Shown piece by piece: positions 54,827 through 64,000 of a stretch of DNA of 64,000 nucleotides (position 1 is the stretch's first letter; every line of letters begins with the position of its first letter). The position numbers and the translations under genes are program-made. The notes beneath the pieces are model-generated. The model did no database searches and was not told the origin of the DNA. It worked only from the letters and a program-made list of their open reading frames with translations. Origin of the DNA: Hsuehochloa calcarea (taxonomy: Eukaryota; Streptophyta; Magnoliopsida; Poales; Poaceae); NCBI GenBank assembly GCA_036346395.1, contig CM070602.1:21523098-21587097 (forward strand), given 5' to 3'.

Positions 54827-57800
54827 ATGGCTCTCGCCGACGCCCCCGCCCCCGCCCCCGCCCCCGCCCCCGCCCCCTCCGAACCCGACAGCGGCGGCAT
54901 CCGCGGCGAGGAGAAGGTCGCCGCGAAGCCGCTCCTCTCGGCGCCCTCCCCCTCCTCGGCCACGGCCGCGCCGGCGCAGGAGAGCCTCGAGGAGCTGGAC
55001 CGGAGGTACGCGCCGTACGCGCGACGGGACGCGTACGGGCCGATGGGCCTGGGCCCCGTGGGGGTGGTGGAGGCAGCGCGGCTGGCGCTCGCGGCGGTCG
55101 TGCTCCTCCCGCTCCGGGTCGTGGCAGGCGTCCTCGTGCTCGTGGCCTACTACCTCGTTTGCCGCGTGTGCACGCTGCGGGTGGAGGAGGAGCGGGAGGG
55201 CGGCGAGGGCGAGGGGAAAGGGTACGCGCGGCTGGAAGGGTGGAGGCGGGAGGTGGTCGTGCGGTGCGGCCGCTCGCTCGCCCGCGCTATGATGTTCGTC
55301 TTCGGATTCTACTGGATCCGCGAGTACGACTGCCGCTTCCCCAATGCTGAGGTAGCAACGATAAATAATTCTCGTTCTAGTTCTATAATTCTGTTGCTTG
55401 ATTGCCTGATGCCTGATGCCTGATGCCTCTGCAATCTAAGAGCTGGGCTGGATAGTGTGACAGTTCATCGTATCTGAGGCTGAGTTGATCACGGTTGTGG
55501 TGCTTTTGTAGTCTGATCGATTTGGAGTTGGAAATGCATATTATGGGGGTACCCCTGCTGCCCATCTGTGGAGAGCAATCTGCTTGAGTGCTTCTGGGTG
55601 AGGGCTGGGTGTTGGTGTTTGGTTGTGCCTAAGGTGTTTCCCGGGCTGGATCAAAAAGCGGTTCTAGCCTACACGCTGATTGAAACTTCAACTGTGCATG
55701 TGCACGCCCTGACAGCTTGGCATGTCTTTCTCTATACGTATGTGAAGACTTCCTCGTTTGTTCTTGCCACTCACAACATGATGCATGTCGTGTGTTCATT
55801 TTTGCAAATGTTGCTACATATTAGAGAACTATTGGTGATCTTGGGATTTAAATTGGTTCCTGGGATAGTACTATCGTAGAGTGTGATGATACCGTGGTGG
55901 ACCTGTTGGTGGTTTGTTAAATTGTGGATTAGTAGCCATTCATGGCTTAATTCAATGCCCTTGGGCCTTGGCCATCCTCCAGTAAGTGAAAATAAGATGG
56001 ATGATGACAGAATGAGACGTTTGTGTTCTTAGTCAGCGAACTAATGTTTAGTGTTAGTTCTGAACTATACACAACAGATTGTTTTTTTCCTATTCAAGAT
56101 GGACATGGATATGAATGCTTTGACTTTGTTCTGTAATGCTACATCTGCCTTTACTATTTTTGAAAACAGTATAATGCTACATCATTGCAATGGCTGATAT
56201 AGATGGTTAATCGTTGTAGTTTTTCGACAATACTTGCATATAAGGTAAATAGTCTGCATAGCACTTTACTTTTAGTCTTCTTTAAATAGGGGTATTGTAT
56301 ATCACTGCTTTTATGTCTATTGTATATCCAACTGGATGCTCTGTTTTTTCAGGGCGAGCATCTGGACCAGTCTAAAGAATTGGGAAGACCAGGGGCAATT
56401 GTATCTAATCATGTATCTTATGTGGATATTCTTTATCACATGTCATCTTCTTTTCCAAGTTTTGTTGCTAAGGTACTGTAGATGTGTCGTAAGTCGTAAC
56501 GTTGTTATTGTTCATATAATTTCTCAAAAATTTATGGCATTATAATGTATTGAAGTATTATTTGACATGCCGTTTTACACGACTGTATCCTTCTTGAAGA
56601 GATCAGTGGCCAGATTACCCTTGGTTAGCCTCATAAGGTACTAGCATTCTCTTCTGTGGTTGGTTTCATGCTTTACTCAGACTTTTTGGTCAGAAAATAA
56701 CCTTGCAATGGATAGGTTGACTGGAGAAATGTTTGGGTTTATGTTGATTTTGGTAAATCGAATTGACAAAGTGACTTTGTTTTAATGCAGCAAATGCCTT
56801 GGATGCATTTTTGTTCAGCGGGAATCTAAATCTTCAGATTTCAAAGGTGTTTCAGGTATTTTCTGATGTCAATACCCTTAAGTCAACAAACATATCTTGC
56901 CTTTTAGCTTAAGGTCGTATTTTTTTTCTCATCGTTAAGAGCTTAATTTTGGAATTTGACTTGCACTCTAAAACCTTTTTTTTTTTCTCATTGTTAATAG
57001 TTTAATTTTGGAATAGGAACAAGTCGATTTTACAGCCAGGAACAAGTCGATTTTACAGCCCTCAACTATTGCAATAGTCCAGAAAACAACCTGCAACTCC
57101 AAAACTGTTGGAGATTGTTTTCTGCACTTAGGTAATAGTTGCAGGGTGTAATATTGACTTATTCCTTTGGAATATGACTTGCACTTGTTATGAAATTTGT
57201 AGTCAAGACAATTCTTATACTGAACATTGGCAACTACTCATGCATGGCCAATAAGACATTAACAAGTTAAAAATCCTAGAAGAAAAGTGAAAAAAAGAAC
57301 AATGGTAAAAAAAGTAGAAAAAATTACGAGTGTAATTTTGAAGGGAAACTAAAAAATAATGAACATTTGTTTTATCAATTAAAAAGTGCAGAAACGAATT
57401 AAGAAAAAAGAAGACTAACAAAATATGAGCATGACCACTAAATTTGACATAACTTTCATGTAGCATCCTTATATGTGCACGTCAGAGTGGTGGAACAGAT
57501 ACAGCGTAGTGGGTCCTCAATCAAAGATTACATTTCCTTTAAATTGGTGTGAGTAAGTAAAATGTTTACAAGGTTGAAATTCAAAATAGCGTGACAAGAG
57601 GTCACAGTAAGGATCCAAAAACCGAAACCGGCAAAATCCCGCCCGGTGCAATTTCTCCGTTACCGGCCGGTAACCGGAAATCCCGGAAAAATCCCGCTGG
57701 ATTTCGTCAAATGGAGTTTGAATTCAGGATGAACCGCCGGGATTTTGATTTTGAATTTGAAGGATTCCGTCGGGATTTTGGATCCCGGTCCGCACCGGGA

Positions 57801-59928
57801 AATCCGGTAACCGCCGGTTACCGGCGGTAACCGGCTGGGTTTTTGATCCCTGGGTCACACCCACGGTGATTGAACTCAGATGACTAGATTGAGACACCTT
57901 TTTTTTTGGGGTTCTGAACCTTGGATGCAATTTTACTCTTTAAAATATTCCTATGATGGGAAGATTTGGTCTTTCTGTTGTATATATGGCTTTTCTGTGG
58001 TCATGAATATTAATTCACACCATGTAGCTTACATTATTCAATTTTGTTTTTTTTCTTCTTTTACCTGCACACAGGTGCTGTAACTGAAAGAATCCAACGG
58101 GCTCATCAACAAAAGAATTCTCCAATGATGCTGCTCTTCCCTGGTTGGTTCATAATAACTTTCTTTTTTGACCTTTTCTTTATTGTTAAATATGGTTATA
58201 GATAATAGCCAACCATTTTCTACTTTATTGTTTATTTGTCAAGTGCAAAATTTGCACGGGCTGTAGGTATTATATGGTGTGTTTTTTGACTTTAGGAATA
58301 TATTTTTTGCTTGTCACTGAATGTTCAACCTGTCTTTATTACATTATCATCTTCTGTTTTCATCTTGTGATTCCTTTACTGGGATTGCAATGCAATCTTA
58401 ACAATGAGACCAAAATGTTGTATCTGTATTTCAAACAGAAACCCAATCTTTAGCTTTTCTTTTGGGCGATGAACTTCTGGATTGTTGCTTGTCCATTCCA
58501 TATGCCTTTACCCTTTTTAACTTTATGTGTGAGTATAGCTATGCGTTTGTCTTATAAAAGGTATTTCATGCTATATCGGTTCAAATTCAATACAAAATTG
58601 AAACTTGTTTAGTATTTTAGTATTTTTACTCAGTCAAAATACTAAAATTATGCACAACCTAGTTGAAACACATTTGATAGACCACTCTGTAAACTTGCCT
58701 CACTTTTTTAATGTAATCTCTTTTGTTTATGCGTCTTATGTAAATTCTCGATTGTTTTTCAAATAGCCTAACATTCTACTAATACAGAGGGTACAACTAC
58801 AAATGGTGATTATCTCCTTCCTTTCAAGACAGGAGCCTTTCTTGCGAAAGCACCAGTGCAGCCAGTCATTTTAAGATATCCTTACAAGAGATTTAGTCCA
58901 GCATGGGACTCCATGTCTGGGGTGAGTATCAATGACAATTTAATCACTTTATGTGTAGTTAAAATTGGCAGTTTAAACGCATATAATAATGAGACGAGCG
59001 CATGAGCAATAGCATGAAACACTCACCTAAAATTGATGGTATTTTCATATTGAAATAACCTTGAAATGTTTGGATTTGACTATTCCTTAAGCTTTGAACA
59101 TTACAGTTACAAATATTTGGACGCCCCCCCCCCTGTATTTTACATTGATAACTGATAAGGGAATTCATTATGGCATAACTTTTATTTTCTGGATTATTCC
59201 TTTTATTTAAACAATTCTACTAAATGCTGCCCATTGGTGTAGCTGTATAGGTTTGGCTGATGCAAAATTAGTAAATTACATGAAGAACATTGAAACCTCC
59301 AGGAACTATCAACACCTCACGATTTATGAGATAACCATGGCTAGAGCGTTGTTATCATGTTTGTATGGTACATTTGTAATGATCCTTGAGTGCTATGAGA
59401 ATCGTTTTGAGAATGTTGTACAACTGATTCTGTGATAAGATTAGTTGCTAATTATATGTAGATAACTTTCCATTTGTGAGTTACTAAAACTACCTCATGT
59501 TTCTTGTTTCCACTCAACTTTGCTGAATTTCTCATGAAAAACTTTCAGGCACGCCATGTATTTCTGCTCCTTTGTCAATGTGTAAATTATCTAGAAGTGG
59601 TCCATTTGCCTGTTTACTATCCTTCTGAGCAAGAAAAGGACGATCCTAAGCTCTATGCAAATAATGTACGGAAATTGATGGCAGTGGAGGTATATATTTA
59701 CCTTTTCCTAAATTTAGAAGTGCTTACGCACCTTCCATATTTCTTGATAATCCATCATAGCACTTAAAACCTTTTGTGTTCCATGGTAACTACCATATAA
59801 CATTGTTGACTTTTATTTTTCAGGGGAACTTGATTCTTTCGGATCTTGGGCTAGCGGAGAAGCGCGTGTACCATGCGGCACTGAATGGTAATAGTCTACC
59901 TCGTGCTTTACATCAGAAAGATGATTGA
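54827..59928 (+). CDS. LPEAT1: Lysophospholipid acyltransferase LPEAT1-like, 8 exons, 398 aa
   Basis: Exons: 54827-55351, 56353-56472, 56600-56637, 56791-56855, 58075-58143, 58788-58921, 59549-59689 and 59824-59928 (1197 nt, all GT-AG, in frame). Domains: an Ala-Pro repeat (residues 6-17), a hydrophobic segment (about 84-112) likely to anchor the protein in the ER, then the PlsC acyltransferase domain with NHVSYVD (194-200) as the catalytic His/Asp motif, CIFVQRE (233-239) and FPEGTTTNG (271-279) for glycerophosphate binding. The C-terminus is soluble. The family (Arabidopsis LPEAT1, also 398 aa from memory) transfers acyl groups from acyl-CoA to lysophosphatidylethanolamine in membrane lipid remodelling. 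Exon 1 is very GC-rich, later exons are not, as is usual in grasses. Substrate preference cannot be read from the sequence. Confidence 0.94.
54844..54880 (+). repeat. Hexanucleotide (CCCCCG)n coding repeat
   Basis: About six units of cccccg encode the Ala-Pro run at the LPEAT1 N-terminus; probably length-variable between individuals. Confidence 0.85.
57015..57146. repeat. 23-bp tandem duplication and short foldback in LPEAT1 intron 4
   Basis: aggaacaagtcgattttaca begins exact 23-bp copies at 57015 and 57038. It is followed by a foldback (57059-57146) with ccctcaactatt on the left and aatagttgcaggg on the right, and agaaaacaa paired to ttgttttct inside. Possibly a small MITE. Confidence 0.65.
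57608..57852. mobile_element. hAT MITE in LPEAT1 intron 4
   Basis: The ends are TAAGGATCCAAAAACC on the left and, as reverse complement on the right, CAGGGATCAAAAACC. Flanks ggtcacag (57600-57607) and ggtcacac (57853-57860) form an 8-bp duplication with one mismatch. The interior has many ggtaaccgg/ccggttacc palindromes and no coding capacity. Confidence 0.75.
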
Positions 59929-61672
59929 AATGTCTTGCCGTCGTGCTTCCGTATACTGATAGTTGAGTGGCTTGTAATTATGAACACAAGTTGGTGTGTT
60001 GCATGATTTCCTCATGTTTGAGAGGAGTGTTGTGAATATCCTCCTGCTATTAAACTGTAAAACAATTTACTAGCTGTGTGGTTCAGCAATTATGTCAGTT
60101 ATACAAATACATGGCTGGGATTCACCTCTTCACGTGGTCAGTCCATGTGAGCTTTCTAACCACTGTTTGTTCCTAAAACTGAATCATCTACTTGGTCTTC
60201 CCTGCAGGATTATCGTGTCAAAGCTAACTTGGATTTGCGTGCTGTTAAAATTTCCTAGTTGTCCCTGTACCATTGTTGTAGAGGAACAGAAAGCAAAGTT
60301 TTGTCACTAATCTTTCTCATCAAAGGACCCCTTTGTAGATGACCACACATTTTTGCAGCAAGAACCAGCTAGGCTTTTATACCAGAAGGAACTAAAACTT
60401 AGGGATTAAGGCGGAAATCAGCGAATTTGCCATTTCCTTCGACTCAGCATTACACTATTACAGTTCATGTCGATATATGTTTAGTTGCCATGATGCAATT
60501 ATTGACTAACATGCGATTTGTCAATTAAATGTAATAGCTTCCCGGTTTTGTTCTAAAATCTTACTGAGTTGTTGGCTTTTTAAGTAGCTGTGCAGTTTTC
60601 AACCGTCTCACTTGAACATATTGGTTTGTTCTTGTTTAACACTATTGCTTGTGTCGAAACATTTGCTGGTGCTTACCACTTGTTATTAGTACTGCTGGAT
60701 CTTACCGCTTGTTATTAGTACTGCTGGATCTTTGGTTTAGGTATTTTTAACAGTGAAACGAACTGAAACATATGCCTGACTGATTCAGCAGAGATGGTCA
60801 TTTAAATATTTCAGCGCTAGTTTTTTTTAATAGTTATCCTTGAATAGTGCAATTATTAGCGGAATTGGAGGGCAAACTAAGCCCGTGGTTTGTTTTGGTG
60901 CTTGCTTAGTTTTGCAATTTTCATTTACTGAGGAGCCTGCTTGGTTTTACTGTAGCGAGGCGATTGTGCTGCACCGCACCTTTTTTGTGTGTTTCGTTCG
61001 CTTTCTTTTGTTGCAGGTATGTTCAGTGTTGGGCTTGTGTCGTGATTCATTGCCTGCAGTAGCAATGAAGCAGCTACGTTCTCGTTAACAATTGTGTACG
61101 ACGGCTTCAAACGATAGGAGGATCTCATGAAGTTGGCTAGCTAGGGTGATCTCATCAAAATAATGTCTATACTGTCACAAGCTGGCTAATAACCGGCCAA
61201 AAGAAACCCGGTCCCTGCCATGCACACCTGCACACACCGGCCTCTTCTAAATTAGCTTAATAACCTGTCAGAAATATAGTTCCCGTCATGCGCAGGCCAA
61301 CATATACCAAAGCTGGAGTGGTAGCATGTACATTCGTAGCAGCCAAAAATGCATGAGCATTAAAAGCTGGCAAAAACAAAAAAATAAAAAAATCTGGATG
61401 ACATCAAAAGTTGGTACACAATCACCGTGTGAAGTGCTTATCCAGATCATTCACACATCCCCTCAGCGCTACCAAGGTTCTCCAACACCAAGCTGGTAGC
61501 CGTGGACAATTTGGTAGCATATAAAACACTAACTAGTTCACTCGTATATATCTTTTTGTGAGTTTAGTTCACTCATATATATCTTTTTGTGAGTTTTTTC
61601 TATTCATATGACGCCTCGTGCAAGCACCCATTTGATCAAATTCGTGCAAGTCTTGCGTGCCCACGATGATTA
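59929..61672. other. LPEAT1 3' region and intergenic DNA
   Basis: The first 500 bp or so are probably 3'UTR; no single polyadenylation signal stands out. Two small tandem duplications occur (about 60680-60733, unit near tgttattagtactgctggat; about 61541-61600, unit agttcactcrtatatatctt). No gene was seen. Confidence 0.45.
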
Positions 61673-61680
61673 CTTGCGGG

Positions 61681-63022
61681 CCAGGGGCGAATCCACCGTA
61701 GGTGCTTGTGGGAAGCATGAGGAAGAAGAGGAACGACCACAGGTGAACAGGAGCAGGCGATTCGCCATCGGCCGGAACAGTACACAATCGACGGAGCAAA
61801 GGAGGGACCGAGTCGGAGAGAGACTCACCGTCGGTGACTCAGCGCGAAGCGGAGGGGAAGACGGTCGGCCACTCGGTGGCTCGGCGAGGCCTCGCGAGGT
61901 CAGCGAGGCTTGTGCTGGCGGCGGCGGCGCGGCATCGCCGCATCGAGGCGGAGGCTGGCGCATGGCGGGCGGCGGCATCAACGCATCACTGCATCGGAGA
62001 GGAACGCCGTCGCCGAACGAGGTGAGGTGAAGTCTGAAGAACAGCTAATCGCGGAATCGCCTAATGCCCCTAAATCCTAATCCCCATTTTATCTCGGTGG
62101 CTTCGCCCCTATGGCCTACCGCCTGCCTGCTGTTTATTGACGAATGAGGTCAGTCAGTCGATCTCGGTCACAGGCCGCTCACCGCTCAGTCACGGCTGTG
62201 TTTATTGACGGGCTGACTGACGGAGACGCGGCGTGAGGCTGTGACCAATGAGGGCGTGAGGCCTGAGGCCACCGTGACGCTTGACGGCCTAAGCTGCTGA
62301 GCAGTGAGTCTGTGACCCGTGAAGTATTAGCCGATGCAAATTGTGATGCAAATTAAACAATAATTAGGGATTGTTGTATTGATACAAATTGTTATTTAAT
62401 TGACAGTAGGTATTAGTCGATTAGCCAATTTGTTTAATCAGTGATTGCGGTGTTGGAGATTATATGTAAGGATGCAGCATATCCTTCAGGTCATGGTAGA
62501 GCAGCAGGTTTGATACAAAAGATGGAGAGCTTTGAATTTGTGTTCATTATGCATTTCTTGATAGACTTGTTGAGCATTACACATGAGTTATCACTTTCTT
62601 TGCAAAGAAGGGATCAATATATTATTGAAGTTATGGGTTTGATTGTGGATGTGAAAACGCGATTGCAAGACATGAGGGACAATGGGTGGGAGCCATTGTT
62701 CAACACAGTAAAAATCTTTTGTGAGTCAAATGAGATTAATGTGCCAAGTATAAATGATCACATCGGAGTAAAGGGTAAATCTACACGCCGGAAGCATAAG
62801 ATTACTCTCCTTCACTATTATCGTATTGATATTTTCAATGTTGCTCTTGATGCCATTATGACAGAGATGGATCATCGTTTCAATGAAGTTTCTTCAGAGT
62901 TATTGGTATGCATGTCTTGTCTTGATCCAAGCAGCTCCTTCTCTAAGTTTTAATATACTTATATTGTGTTATAGCTTCAACAGTAGAGCTCCCCCTCTAT
63001 TTTCATTCTGGATTCGCCACTG
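61681..63022. mobile_element. Non-autonomous hAT element with internal transposase fragment
   Basis: The left end is CCAGGGGCGAATCCACC and the reverse complement of the right end is CAGTGGCGAATCCAG. Flanks cttgcggg (61673-61680) and cttgcggc (63023-63030) give an 8-bp duplication with one mismatch. The interior has a GC-rich block (61690-62330) and a transposase fragment (62440-62952). The terminus resembles that of the left-edge element (CAGTGGCGGACCCAG), so both belong to one hAT family. Confidence 0.7.
62440..62952 (+). pseudogene. DUF4371/MYM-type hAT transposase fragment
   Basis: About 170 codons align end to end with the middle of the left-edge transposase (shared LSLxLQR, NGWEPLF, KIFC and MDHRFNEVSSELLVC). 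The frame stops at a TAA (62951-62953) just after SSSFSKF, before the dimerisation domain, and the N-terminal part is replaced by unrelated GC-rich sequence. It is a deletion relic with no function expected. Confidence 0.75.
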
Positions 63023-63249
63023 CTTGCGGCGATGCAACGAGGGATCGGGCATAGAGTTGCATGCACAAGGCTTACTGATTAGGTCCCGTTTGGAACGTGA
63101 TAATTTCTCTCGATTCCTGTGAAGAGTGAGCTATTTCCTATGCGAAGATCATTGTGAATCTGAGAAGCATGGTGTTCTTTATCTTCTAATAAACCTTCTC
63201 ATTGAAATATGACAACAAGCGATAACCCGATATTAGGTAGTATAATATT

Positions 63250-64000
63250 CTATACTAATTTAAAAGAAAATTCAGGGAACAGATTCACATGTTGGATAAG
63301 TTTATCCTGTTTTTCAACTCTTTTAGTAAACTCACGTTGTTCTGAGGTACTTGATGAATTGAAAACACTGTATGGAACAACATAGCTAAGGATGTCCGCA
63401 TCATCCTCCCTTTCTTCAAAAAAAGCCGTCCTCGGCTTTCGATAGCCTGAAAATGTGCTAGACAAAGAAAACAACGCATATGCATGGTATATGTATGAAT
63501 CAATTATTGTATTTTGCTTGTTGTTTTGCCCAATCGATAGCTCGAAATCACATTTCAAATTGCACAATTGACTCTTATGATAAAATTTCACCTTTCCAAT
63601 ACCAAAGTCAAGTAAAGTGGGTGAAAAGCAACGGATACTATTCCATGTTTCAACTGCGCTACTCTGATTAGTTATACATTTAAGAGATAAACAAGTAGGT
63701 ATCATGTTGTGCTCTAAACAATAGACACTTGTATTTAAACCCATCTTAAAGAGATCATGACATTGCTCAATAGATGGTTTGCGCAAAACATGTAATTTTA
63801 AATCAAGAAGACTATCACAGGTAATGCATATTCGATAAACTTGAAACATGTTGTCTACACCAACATCTCCAATCAAATTGAATTTATATGTGTGTATGTA
63901 GCTATTTACTAGTGATCTTAAGTGCGAAATTTCAAGAACATTCTTAATCACACTAGCTAGCTCTTTTGGTTTATTGAATATGATATGACACAAAGAATCA
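63250..64000 (-). CDS. Unrecognised open reading frame, 5' end beyond the window
   Basis: On the - strand a frame of about 250 codons stays open from the window edge (64000) to a stop at about 63250; no ATG lies near the edge, so the start is outside the window. The sequence contains SLVNSYIHTYKFNLIGDVGV, an FFEEREDDADILSYVVPYSV stretch and a charged C-terminal region (QREFTKRVEKQDKL). I see no transmembrane segment, zinc-binding cluster or transposase motif and do not recognise the family. An uninterrupted frame of this length in about 63 percent A+T DNA is unlikely by chance, so it is probably a last or internal exon of a real gene or a recent pseudogene. Confidence 0.5.
   Translation of the reverse strand, partial: DSLCHIIFNKPKELASVIKNVLEISHLRSLVNSYIHTYKFNLIGDVGVDNMFQVYRICITCDSLLDLKLHVLRKPSIEQCHDLFKMGLNTSVYCLEHNMIPTCLSLKCITNQSSAVETWNSIRCFSPTLLDFGIGKVKFYHKSQLCNLKCDFELSIGQNNKQNTIIDSYIYHAYALFSLSSTFSGYRKPRTAFFEEREDDADILSYVVPYSVFNSSSTSEQREFTKRVEKQDKLIQHVNLFPEFSFKLV

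Noticed and set aside
61608..62030. 140-codon frame at the left end of the right-hand hAT element
   Set aside because: It begins outside the element terminus and runs through GC-rich internal sequence with an opposing frame; no recognisable domain.
1..64000. CRISPR arrays, operons, rRNA or intact tRNA genes
   Set aside because: Nothing with regular spacer-repeat structure or folded RNA signatures was seen; the DNA is plant nuclear.

Overview
This is plant nuclear DNA, most likely from a grass (Poaceae). The exon-intron genes have GC-rich first exons and AT-rich later ones, and the gene families are plant-specific. Most of the window is layered transposable elements typical of grass intergenic space: Ty3/gypsy, Sirevirus-type Ty1/copia, CACTA and several hAT families. 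Only two intact host genes can be supported, both on the + strand and both reconstructed here exon by exon.

The host genes are (1) a Di19 (dehydration-induced 19) family zinc-finger gene at 22252-27685, with 5 exons encoding 229 aa; its third intron has every sign of an AT-AC U12-type (minor spliceosome) intron; and (2) an LPEAT1-like lysophospholipid acyltransferase at 54827-59928, with 8 exons encoding 398 aa and intact NHxxxxD and FPEGT motifs. A third, unrecognised frame runs off the right edge on the - strand (63250-64000). Broken gene pieces include a PPR-like fragment (about 21010-21260) and a Cys-rich host-gene fragment carried inside a CACTA element (about 2640-3079).

Layout. 1-1353: 3' part of a hAT element with a decayed DUF4371/MYM-type transposase. 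1354-6600: decayed BED-finger hAT transposase split by a CACTA element (1440-4812, TGA target duplication). 6600-14430: mostly non-coding, with an LTR-like remnant and a second CACTA terminus. 14431-20093: full-length Ac-like hAT element with a decayed transposase on the - strand. 20094-22090: PPR scrap and the Di19 upstream region. 22252-28090: Di19 gene with a hAT MITE in intron 2. 28491-30246: an inverted-repeat element and a small hAT element with a long TA microsatellite. 30282-38931: gag-only Ty3/gypsy element with 3.1-kb LTRs and a perfect TTAGC duplication. 39082-40290: another inverted-repeat element.

40296-53945 is a three-level nest. A Sirevirus-like element is interrupted within its left LTR by a small-LTR gypsy element (41767-52299). 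The protease region of that gypsy element is interrupted in turn by a second Sirevirus-type copia element (43729-51931, perfect ATTTG duplication) that keeps an intact 759-aa Gag but has lost most of pol. 54827-59928: LPEAT1 with a hAT MITE in intron 4. 61681-63022: a hAT element of the same transposase type as the one at the left edge.

The two host genes have no evident functional link; they are separated by about 27 kb of transposon sequence. No tRNA, rRNA, CRISPR or operon-like system is present. The strongest biological signals are the U12 intron, the nested insertion history, and the recurrent non-autonomous LTR elements that keep Gag but not reverse transcriptase.
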